From Pyrodictiaceae archaeon (lineage in GTDB: Archaea; Thermoproteota; Thermoprotei_A; Sulfolobales; Pyrodictiaceae), in assembly GCA_027043685.1 (NCBI GenBank), contig JALUFI010000070.1, positions 1 to 5,269 of the forward strand: 5,269 bases of DNA, given 5' to 3'. The first letter of the stretch is position 1. The number at the start of each line of letters is the position of its first letter. Below are positions 1-4,635 of the stretch, piece after piece. The notes below the pieces were generated by a model that was given only the letters and a program-made list of their open reading frames with translations, had not been told where the DNA came from and searched no databases. The position numbers were made by a program, and so were the translations under genes.

Positions 1-1
1 C

Positions 2-1204
2 GTCTCCCGGCTGGGCCTGGACGCGGTCGCGGGGGTGGGCGCCGGGGGCTACGCCTCCTGGCTCCTAGGCGTCCCCCTCGCACTGTTCTACGTGGGCGTG
101 CTGGTTGTCGCGAGCCAGGCCATAGGGGCGGGCCACGGGGACTACGCGGAGAGGGTCGTCGGCGAGGGGCTCTCCGCAGCCATACTCTCCTCGCTGCCCC
201 TAGCCGCCGCGGGCTACGCGGCCGCGCCCAGCCTCTCCCGGTGGCTGGCCTCCGGCCCCGCGGCGGCACGGGCCTCAACGCTCTACCTGCGCGCGAGGCT
301 GCTGGGGCTCCCCGCGTTCGCCGCCACACTGGTGCTCGACGCCGCGCACCGCGCGGCCGCCAGTAACCGGAGGATACTCGCAGCCTCCACAGCAGCCGCG
401 GTGGCCAACGCCGCCCTGGACCCGGTTCTCATCTACGCCGCGGGCCTCGGCGTGGCGGGGGCGGGCCTAGCGACCAGCGTCTCCTGGCTCGCCTCCGCCG
501 CCGTGCTGGCCCATCCACCGCCGCCCGGCGTGGCCTCGGTGAGGCCCATGGTGCCCCGCAGCGCCGCCGCCCGAGTCGCCGCGGTGGGGGCGCCGGCCAT
601 GGTTGAGAGGCTCCTCTTCGCGGGCGGCAACGTGGTGTACCTCGCCACAGTGGCCAGGTGCGGCACAGCGGCCCTCGCGGCCCACACGGTGGGGGTCAGG
701 CTCGAGTCGCTGGCCTTCCTCCCCGGCTTTGCCATCTCGACCCACGCCAGCGGCGAGGTCGGGAGGCTCGTCGGCGCCGGGAGGCTCGACGAGGCCAAGG
801 AGGCCGGCTGGAGGATATCTCTCGGCAGCGCCGGCTTCATGACGCTCGCCGGCCTCGCCCTCCTCGCCGCCTCCCCGGCCGCGGCGCTCCTCGCCCCCGG
901 GGCCGGGGGCCTCGTCGTCCTCTACATGGTGTTGGCGGCTGCGAGCGAGCCGGCCCTGGGCCTCGTCATGGCCCTGGGCGGCGCGATAAGGGGGGCCGGG
1001 GACACCAGGACGCCGACCCTCGTGAACCTCGCCGGCCTCTACCTCGTGAGGGTGGTCCCCTCGGCGATGCTGCCCAGGCTCCCCGGCGCCGCCTGCCCCG
1101 CGGCGAGGTGGCTCCTCATGAGCCTAGATCTCTGGGTCCGCGCGGCCGCCTTCGCGGCGATATACCGGGCGAGGTTCCACCGGCTGGCCAGGCGCCTCGT
1201 CTAG
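2..1204 (+). CDS. MATE-family efflux transporter, 5'-truncated by the window edge
   Basis: This is an integral membrane antiporter of the MATE (NorM/DinF) family, which exports drugs or other organic compounds in exchange for H+ or Na+. The frame is open from base 2 and gives about 400 residues; family members usually have about 450, so the start codon and most of the first transmembrane helix lie outside the window. The first visible residues (VSRLGLDAVAGVGAGGYAS) match the end of MATE helix 1 and the start of helix 2. The two-fold internal repeat of the family is visible: an N-half block LDAVAGVGAGGYAS followed by ASQAIGAGHGDYAERVV is mirrored in the C-half by TAALAAHTVGVRLES followed by SGEVGRLVGAGRLDEAKEAG. 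The hallmark GGAIRGAGDTRTPTLVN lies near the C-terminus. Hydrophobic Ala/Leu/Val/Gly segments occur throughout. The GTG at 35 is internal to the conserved block and is not the true start. The substrate cannot be deduced. Its stop codon overlaps the stop of the convergent pyrD gene. Confidence 0.9.
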   Translation, partial: VSRLGLDAVAGVGAGGYASWLLGVPLALFYVGVLVVASQAIGAGHGDYAERVVGEGLSAAILSSLPLAAAGYAAAPSLSRWLASGPAAARASTLYLRARLLGLPAFAATLVLDAAHRAAASNRRILAASTAAAVANAALDPVLIYAAGLGVAGAGLATSVSWLASAAVLAHPPPPGVASVRPMVPRSAAARVAAVGAPAMVERLLFAGGNVVYLATVARCGTAALAAHTVGVRLESLAFLPGFAISTHASGEVGRLVGAGRLDEAKEAGWRISLGSAGFMTLAGLALLAASPAAALLAPGAGGLVVLYMVLAAASEPALGLVMALGGAIRGAGDTRTPTLVNLAGLYLVRVVPSAMLPRLPGAACPAARWLLMSLDLWVRAAAFAAIYRARFHRLARRLV

Positions 1205-2151
1205 GCCCGCTGAGCCGCCCCGACAAGCTCCCCGATGCTCCCCGCGCCCATCTCCCTGAGCCACTTCCCGAGGCCCTCCACTATGCTGCATATCACGCCC
1301 TCGCCCCTCCTCACGATGCCGGTCCCGACCTGCACCGCCCTCGCGCCGGCCAGTATCAGCTCAGCCGCGGAGACCCAGTCCTCTACCCCGCCGACCCCGA
1401 TCACCGGGGCCCCGGTCTCCCGGTAGGCCTCGTACACCGCGCGTACAGCCACCGGGTGGATGGCTGGCCCCGAGAGCCCGCCAACCCTGTTACCCAGCAC
1501 GGGCCTCGCCGCGTAGACGTCGATAACCATGCCGGGGAGCGTGTTTATCAGCACAAGGCCCGCCGCGCCGGCGCCAAGCAGCTCCGCGGCCCGGTCGGCG
1601 AGCCGGTCCACGAGCCCCATCTTAGCGTAAACCGGTATCCTCACGGCCGAGGCAGCGGCCTCCACCACCCTCCTCGAGGCCACGGGGTCCCAGAGCAGGA
1701 CCAGGCCACGGCCACGTGCATGGGGGCAGCTGAGGTTGAGCTCAACCGCGTCAGCCCCCGCCTCCTCGGCGGCGGCTGCGAGCACCGAGGCCTCCTCCGG
1801 CGTAGAAGCGGCTATCGAGACAACCACCGGGCGGCCGAGAGCCCTCGCGGCCTCCACGAGGGGCTTGAGGCCCTCGAGCCCCGGGTTGCTGAGGCCGACC
1901 GCGTTCAGCATCCCGTACTCCAGGGGCACGGCTATCGGCGTCGGGTACCCCTCCCTCCTCTCCAGCGTGAAGCTCTTCGTGACGAGCGCCGAGGCACCCG
2001 CCTCGGCTAGGCGCCGCAGAGCAGCAGCCGAGGAGCCGAGGATGCCGCTAGCATTCATCACCGGGTGCGCGAGCCGGAGCCCAGGCAGCTCAACCCGGAG
2101 CCCAGGCCCAGCGCCACAGGGAGCGGAGCCGCTGTCAGCCAACGCCACCAT
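1201..2151 (-). CDS. pyrD: Dihydroorotate dehydrogenase, class 1 (PyrD)
   Basis: PyrD oxidises dihydroorotate to orotate with FMN, the fourth step of de novo pyrimidine synthesis, in the cytosol. The 316-residue product has the family motifs in order: NASG (33-36), TKS with K59, LNAVGLSNPG (82-91), NLSCPHA (139-145 region), AKMG with K177, LINT (201-204), GGLSGPA (224-230), GVGG (252-255) and GTG (277-279), the last two for FMN phosphate binding. Cys142 in NLSCPHA occupies the catalytic-base position of class 1 soluble enzymes; class 2 membrane enzymes have Ser. The overall pattern resembles class 1B, which works with the PyrK iron-sulfur/FAD subunit, but no pyrK is in the window. The ATG at 2151 is chosen because a TATA-like element lies about 33 bases upstream, which would give a leaderless or nearly leaderless mRNA. 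The first 17 residues precede the usual family start, so TTG at 2142 or another internal start is possible. The gene is convergent with the MATE gene and divergent from the HEPN/MNT unit. Confidence 0.93.
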   Translation of the reverse strand: MVALADSGSAPCGAGPGLRVELPGLRLAHPVMNASGILGSSAAALRRLAEAGASALVTKSFTLERREGYPTPIAVPLEYGMLNAVGLSNPGLEGLKPLVEAARALGRPVVVSIAASTPEEASVLAAAAEEAGADAVELNLSCPHARGRGLVLLWDPVASRRVVEAAASAVRIPVYAKMGLVDRLADRAAELLGAGAAGLVLINTLPGMVIDVYAARPVLGNRVGGLSGPAIHPVAVRAVYEAYRETGAPVIGVGGVEDWVSAAELILAGARAVQVGTGIVRRGEGVICSIVEGLGKWLREMGAGSIGELVGAAQRA

Positions 2152-2182
2152 CCACGGCCCCGGAGCCGGCAGAGACCCAGGG

Positions 2183-2189
2183 ATTTAAC
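2183..2189 (-). promoter_or_regulatory. TATA-like element for pyrD
   Basis: Read on the minus strand this is GTTAAAT, an AT-rich patch in otherwise very GC-rich DNA, about 33 bases from the pyrD ATG. An archaeal TATA box is centred about 26-27 bases before the transcription start, so transcription would begin near 2159, giving a leader of only a few bases. The upstream side is not clearly purine-rich, so no BRE is evident. The assignment rests on position and base composition only. Confidence 0.45.
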
Positions 2190-2222
2190 GGGGAAGCCGC
2201 CCTCGGCCTCCCCTTGTTCCCC

Positions 2223-2280
2223 GGTAACGGGTTAACCTTGTAGCCAGGGGGGTGCATGTGTCCAGGGTAACCGGGTGAAC
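2223..2280 (+). repeat. Pair of imperfect direct repeats before the HEPN/MNT unit; candidate operator
   Basis: Copy 1 (2223-2236) reads GGTAACGGGTTAAC and copy 2 (2266-2280) reads GGTAACCGGGTGAAC. They differ by one inserted C and one T/G substitution and are offset by 43 bases. Copy 1 runs into a palindrome, GGTTAACC (2230-2237), which is also the only TATA-like stretch upstream of the HEPN gene and would predict a transcription start near 2261. Copy 2 contains the GGGTGA ribosome binding site of that gene. The arrangement could serve an autoregulator, which is common in toxin-antitoxin operons, but the operator role is an inference. Confidence 0.45.
2273..2278 (+). promoter_or_regulatory. 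Ribosome binding site of the HEPN-like gene (decides the start)
   Basis: GGGTGA matches the archaeal anti-SD core (GGTGA) and stands 8 bases before TTG at 2287. The same spacing (7-9 bases) is seen for prs and for the secreted-protein gene in this window. This favours TTG 2287 over the in-frame GTG at 2275, which would lie inside the site. Confidence 0.5.
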
Positions 2281-2286
2281 GCGGGT

Positions 2287-2628
2287 TTGTATGAAGAGCT
2301 TGCCTGCCAGTACCTCGAGAGCCTCCGCGACAACCTGCGGGAGGAGAGGTGGGCCCCCGCGGCCAGCGACGCCCTACACCTCGCCGACATGGTTGCGGCT
2401 ATGGTTCTCGAGAAGCATGGCGTCCCCGTGCCGGGGAGCCACCGGGGGCGCTTGGCGAGGCTGCGGGGCATAGACGCCGAGCTGGCCAGGGTCTACGGCA
2501 GGCTCCAGGAGCTGTACTCGAGGATGAGCTACCTCGGCCTAGACGGGGGGCTGGCCAGGGAGCTCCAGGACCTAGTCGAGAAGCTGCTCAAGGGGCTTGA
2601 GAGGCATGGGCTGCGGCTCAGCTGCTGA
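2287..2628 (+). CDS. HEPN-like small helical protein, partner of an MNT nucleotidyltransferase
   Basis: This is a 113-residue (from TTG 2287) or 117-residue (from GTG 2275) predicted all-helical protein. It follows the HEPN outline: a charged first helix (YLESLRDNLREE), a segment WAPAASDALHLADMVAAMVLE typical of HEPN helices 2-3, then a loop GVPVPGSHRGR in which the Ser-His pair is commonly seen in HEPN/PaREP1-type proteins, and further helices ending in LYSRMSYLG. HEPN proteins paired with MNT enzymes are the RNase toxins of HepT/MntA-type modules. The canonical catalytic Rx4-6H is not evident here: Arg79 (R of YSRMS, from the TTG) is not followed by His at the expected distance. The protein may therefore be inactive as an RNase, use a variant site, or belong to a non-toxin HEPN branch. 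The immediate neighbour, an MNT gene starting one base after this stop, is the strongest support for the call. Sequence similarity alone is modest. Confidence 0.65.
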   Translation: MYEELACQYLESLRDNLREERWAPAASDALHLADMVAAMVLEKHGVPVPGSHRGRLARLRGIDAELARVYGRLQELYSRMSYLGLDGGLARELQDLVEKLLKGLERHGLRLSC

Positions 2629-2629
2629 C

Positions 2630-3337
2630 ATGGTCCGCGAGGTCCTTGAGCAGTGCCCGGGCGCGCGGGCTGTCATGCTCTACGGCTCGGCTGCCCGGGG
2701 AGAGGCGACGGGGAAGAGCGATGTCGACGTGCTGGTGCTGGCCTCCGAGCCTTGCAGCGTCGAGCTCGAGCCCCCATGCAGCGTCCTGGTGCTTACTCTT
2801 GAGGAGTGGCTCAACGCTAGGCCCGAGTTCCGCGCCGAGGTGCTTCTCGACGCCCTGGTGCTCCACGCCTCCGGGATAAGGCTCCGCGTCCTGGCCGCGG
2901 GGGAGCCATGGCTCCTGGTGCGCTACACCGCCCCCAGCCCACGGGCACGCGCCTGCGCCTCCAAGGCGGTGGCCAGGCTGGCCAAACGGGGCCTCGTGGA
3001 GCGCGTCTCGCCGGGCACGGCCATGACGCCCCTGCGGGTAGCAAGCCGCCTACTAGAGGCCCTGCAGGGCTGCGGCGCATCCATAGCCTCCTCGAGGATA
3101 GTCATCTACCGCGTGGCCCGGCTCTACTGCGGCCGCTGCCCCTACTGCGGCATGGAGGTGGTGGAGGCAGGCTACGAGGAGGCGAAGAAGAGGCTCCGGG
3201 AGCACCTCCTCACAGCCCACATGGACAGGCTGAGGGAGCAGGCAGAGAAGCTGGAGAGGGAGGGCCAGGGGATACCCGGCGGGGGGCTAAAGGGCCTCGC
3301 CGGCTACATAGCGTCGCAGGCTGTCAGGGAGTGCTAG
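2630..3337 (+). CDS. Minimal nucleotidyltransferase (MNT) with C-terminal zinc-finger-like extension
   Basis: The N-terminal part is a polymerase-beta-fold nucleotidyltransferase. LYGSAARGEATGKSDVDVLVL contains GSx10DxD, with Gly19-Ser20 for nucleotide binding and Asp31/Asp33 as metal ligands (numbering from ATG 2630, 235 residues). In characterised HEPN/MNT pairs such as MntA-HepT, the MNT neutralises the HEPN toxin by adding AMP to it; that role is inferred here from gene pairing. Antitoxin MNTs are usually about 100-140 residues, so this one carries an extra 100 or so. The middle (about 99-160) includes KAVARLAKRGLVERV and looks like a compact accessory domain. A module with Cys167, Cys170 and Cys173 (CxxCxxC), then His192 and His197, gives CxxC-x18-HxxxxH, much like a C2H2 zinc finger. 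A charged helix (MDRLREQAEKLEREG) follows. The start is uncertain: ATG 2630 lies one base after the HEPN TGA and has no SD, suggesting translational coupling; in-frame ATG 2606 and TTG 2597 would overlap the HEPN gene. Confidence 0.85.
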   Translation: MVREVLEQCPGARAVMLYGSAARGEATGKSDVDVLVLASEPCSVELEPPCSVLVLTLEEWLNARPEFRAEVLLDALVLHASGIRLRVLAAGEPWLLVRYTAPSPRARACASKAVARLAKRGLVERVSPGTAMTPLRVASRLLEALQGCGASIASSRIVIYRVARLYCGRCPYCGMEVVEAGYEEAKKRLREHLLTAHMDRLREQAEKLEREGQGIPGGGLKGLAGYIASQAVREC

Positions 3338-3341
3338 CCAC

Positions 3342-3371
3342 GGCCCCCAGGAGCAGGGGGCCTACAATTTT
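3342..3371 (+). terminator. Hairpin and T-tract after the HEPN/MNT unit
   Basis: A perfect 7-bp inverted repeat, GGCCCCC (3342-3348) and GGGGGCC (3356-3362), encloses a 7-base loop and begins four bases after the MNT stop. It is followed by TACAATTTT (3363-3371). Archaeal termination relies mainly on the T-tract, and four Ts is short, so termination may be partial. The same AT-rich tract is positioned to act as the prs TATA box. Confidence 0.5.
3364..3371 (+). promoter_or_regulatory. TATA-like element for prs
   Basis: ACAATTTT is the only AT-rich octamer in the 78 bases between the MNT stop and the chosen prs start. Its centre predicts transcription from about 3395, downstream of the ATG at 3383 and about 20 bases ahead of GTG 3416. 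It overlaps the T-tract of the preceding terminator-like hairpin. Confidence 0.45.
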
Positions 3372-3401
3372 GCCGGCCCCGCATGCAGCCGCTCCTCCCC
3401 C

Positions 3402-3408
3402 GGGGGTG
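3402..3408 (+). promoter_or_regulatory. Ribosome binding site of prs (decides the start)
   Basis: GGGGGTG contains the archaeal SD core GGTG and stands 7 bases before GTG 3416. The ATG at 3383 has only pyrimidine/GC sequence in front of it and lies too close to the TATA-like element, so the GTG is preferred. Confidence 0.5.
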
Positions 3409-3415
3409 CTGTGGC

Positions 3416-4366
3416 GTGGCTGCCGGGCTGCAGGGTGTCCCCGGGCTCCTCCTGGTCTGCCGTGGCCCCGCATGCGGCATCGCCCGCAGCGCCGCCAGGG
3501 CCCTGGGCGCGGAGGCTGTGGAGGCGCAGGGCAAGCTCTTCCCCGACGCCGAGTCCTATGTGAGGATAGACGCGGAGGCCCGGGGCAGGGCCGCGGTGGC
3601 GGTGGTGACGGGGTTCCCGGAGCCCAGCAGGTCCGTGGTCGAGGAGATGCTGCTCGTGGAGGCGCTCCGCGGCCTCGGAGCAGCCTCCGTCACAGCATTC
3701 ATGCCCTACACGCCCTACAGTAGGCAGGACCGCCGCTTCCTCCGCGGCGAGCCAGTGAGCATCCGCGCGGTGCTCCGCGGCCTAGCCGCGGCGGGCGCAG
3801 ACGCCTACGCCACCGTGGACATCCACAAGCCCTACAGCCTCGACTGGTTCCCCGGCCCAGCAGCAAACATAGACCCCTCCCCGGTCTTCGCAGAGGCCCT
3901 CCGACCCCTCCTCGGAGGCGACACCGTTTACGTCGTCGCCCCCGACCGGGGCGCGCTGCCCAGGGCGCACAGGCTCGCTGAGAGGCTCGGAGCAGCCTTC
4001 GACTACCTCGAGAAGACAAGGGACCGCGTCACCGGCGAGGTAACTATAAAGCCCAAGACGCTGGACGTCAGCGGCGCCGCCGTGGTGCTTGTGGACGACA
4101 TAGTGAGCACCGGCGGCACACTGGCTAAGGCGGCCCGCCTACTCCTAGAGGCCGGCGCCAAACGCGTACTAGCAGCGGTGACGCACTGCCTCCTCGTAGG
4201 CAACGCTGTCGAGAAACTCGAGCAGAGCGGCCTCGAGACACTAGTCTGCGGCAACACGGTGGAGCCCCGCTGGGAGAAGGCGAGGACAGCCGACCTCGGC
4301 CCGGTCGCCGCCGAGGCCCTCCGGGGGCTCGTCGAGAGGCTCCACGGCTACGAGAAGGAGCTCTAG
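3416..4366 (+). CDS. prs: Ribose-phosphate pyrophosphokinase (PRPP synthetase)
   Basis: Prs transfers pyrophosphate from ATP to ribose 5-phosphate, giving PRPP and AMP. PRPP supplies the ribose phosphate for pyrimidine, purine, NAD, histidine and tryptophan synthesis. Visible motifs (316 residues from GTG 3416) are FPDAESYVRID (42-52) near the ATP site, PYSRQDRRF (100-108), DIHKP (135-139) with the metal-binding His, the catalytic flexible-loop stretch EKTRDRVTGEV (199-209) with Lys200 and Arg202, and the PRPP-binding loop VLVDDIVSTGGT (224-235). The short EKTR-type loop is the archaeal form rather than the bacterial FGFKRR-like form. The homologous part begins at GLLLVCRGPAC, which supports GTG 3416 over ATG 3383 (327 residues, with an odd MQPLLPRGCCG lead). 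The archaeal family is usually about 285-290 residues, so this one is slightly long. It appears to be transcribed alone from its own promoter. It is linked to pyrD by pathway, not by operon. Confidence 0.95.
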   Translation: MAAGLQGVPGLLLVCRGPACGIARSAARALGAEAVEAQGKLFPDAESYVRIDAEARGRAAVAVVTGFPEPSRSVVEEMLLVEALRGLGAASVTAFMPYTPYSRQDRRFLRGEPVSIRAVLRGLAAAGADAYATVDIHKPYSLDWFPGPAANIDPSPVFAEALRPLLGGDTVYVVAPDRGALPRAHRLAERLGAAFDYLEKTRDRVTGEVTIKPKTLDVSGAAVVLVDDIVSTGGTLAKAARLLLEAGAKRVLAAVTHCLLVGNAVEKLEQSGLETLVCGNTVEPRWEKARTADLGPVAAEALRGLVERLHGYEKEL

Positions 4367-4422
4367 AACCCATTTGGAGGGGCTCGGCACGGAGCCAGGT
4401 GCTCCACACACGCCCCCGCTGG

Positions 4423-4463
4423 GGAGGGGCTTCGGGCCCAATCGCCCTCGCCACGGCCCCTCC
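4423..4463 (+). repeat. Inverted repeat (8-bp stem) downstream of prs
   Basis: GGAGGGGC (4423-4430) pairs perfectly with GCCCCTCC (4456-4463). Inside it, GGGC (4434-4437) pairs with GCCC (4444-4447) across a 6-base loop, giving a two-level stem. CTTCGG (4430-4435) could alternatively pair with CCGAAG (4462-4467), so two competing folds exist. No T-tract follows, so it is not a plain terminator; a 3' end structure for prs mRNA or part of a small RNA are the options. Confidence 0.5.
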
Positions 4464-4492
4464 GAAGACCCCCTGGCAGGGTATCACCCATG

Positions 4493-4499
4493 TTTAAAA
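4493..4499 (+). promoter_or_regulatory. TATA-like element, distal
   Basis: TTTAAAA is a good archaeal TATA match in GC-rich surroundings. It predicts a start near 4523, which would give the secreted-protein mRNA a leader of over 100 bases containing the 4558-4584 stem, or would start a separate short RNA. It could also work in the reverse direction because TTTAAA is palindromic. Confidence 0.35.
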
Positions 4500-4548
4500 C
4501 GTGTCCTTGTCGCCTTGAAGGGCGCGGACGCCTCAATGGGCCCTATGC

Positions 4549-4555
4549 TTTATTA
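4549..4555 (+). promoter_or_regulatory. TATA-like element, probable promoter of the secreted-protein gene
   Basis: TTTATTA predicts transcription from about 4579, at the head of a purine-rich leader of about 57 bases that ends in a strong SD. It is preferred over the closer TATATA (4613-4618), which is too near the start codon: its predicted transcription start would fall just inside the gene and would exclude the SD. Confidence 0.4.
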
Positions 4556-4618
4556 GACTCCGGGGGTTATCAGCGTCTCCGGAGCGGAGCAAGGAGAGAG
4601 GCAACCAAAAGGTATATA

Positions 4619-4626
4619 GGGAGGTG
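4619..4626 (+). promoter_or_regulatory. Strong ribosome binding site of the secreted-protein gene (decides the start)
   Basis: GGGAGGTG is a near-complete archaeal SD, 9 bases before ATG 4636. The in-frame GTG at 4624 is part of this site and cannot be the start. It is the strongest SD in the window, consistent with high expression of a surface or secreted protein. Confidence 0.7.
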
Positions 4627-4635
4627 TACTTAGCG

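Larger units (their letters stand above)
4367..4635. other. Gene-free stretch between prs and the secreted-protein gene
   Basis: No convincing coding region or known RNA family is recognised on either strand. It holds a long inverted repeat (4423-4463), a short stem GGCTC/GAGCC just after prs (4381-4396), TATA-like patches at 4493-4499, 4549-4555 and 4613-4618, an imperfect nested stem at 4503-4529 (GTCC/GGAC outside, CGCC/GGCG inside), a stem CTCCGG/CCGGAG (4558-4584), and a purine-rich leader leading into the SD of the next gene. It probably combines the prs 3' end with the control region of the secreted-protein gene. A small structured RNA is possible but not demonstrated. Confidence 0.6.

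Noticed and set aside
658..2010. Long open frame on the + strand (450 codons) across the MATE 3' half and antisense to pyrD
   Set aside because: It crosses two well-supported genes in the wrong frame/strand, gives an Arg/Pro/Gly-rich product with no domain, and is the kind of stop-poor shadow expected in very GC-rich DNA.
3375..3475. Exact 12-base direct repeat GGCCCCGCATGC at 3375-3386 and 3464-3475
   Set aside because: The second copy is within the conserved GPAC coding stretch of prs, and 12-base matches are expected by chance in a GC-rich window of this length.
2908..3723. Long open frame on the + strand (271 codons) overlapping the MNT and prs genes
   Set aside because: Its product is low-complexity Arg/Gly/Pro-rich, and both overlapped genes have clear catalytic motifs in their own frames.
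4490..4633. 47-codon ATG frame ending two bases before the secreted-protein ATG
   Set aside because: Its codons (TTT, CCT, CTT, GAA, AAT, TAT, TTA) are unlike the GC-ending codons of neighbouring genes, it has no SD, and the product is an Arg-rich string with no recognisable features. A leader peptide cannot be wholly excluded.
4367..4635. Search for tRNA or C/D box RNA genes on either strand
   Set aside because: No T-loop GTTCRA-like sequence in a cloverleaf context and no paired C (RTGATGA) and D (CTGA) boxes were found.
4624..4635. In-frame GTG at 4624 as start of the secreted protein
   Set aside because: The GTG is part of the GGGAGGTG ribosome binding site. ATG 4636 has ideal spacing and gives a normal signal-peptide n-region.
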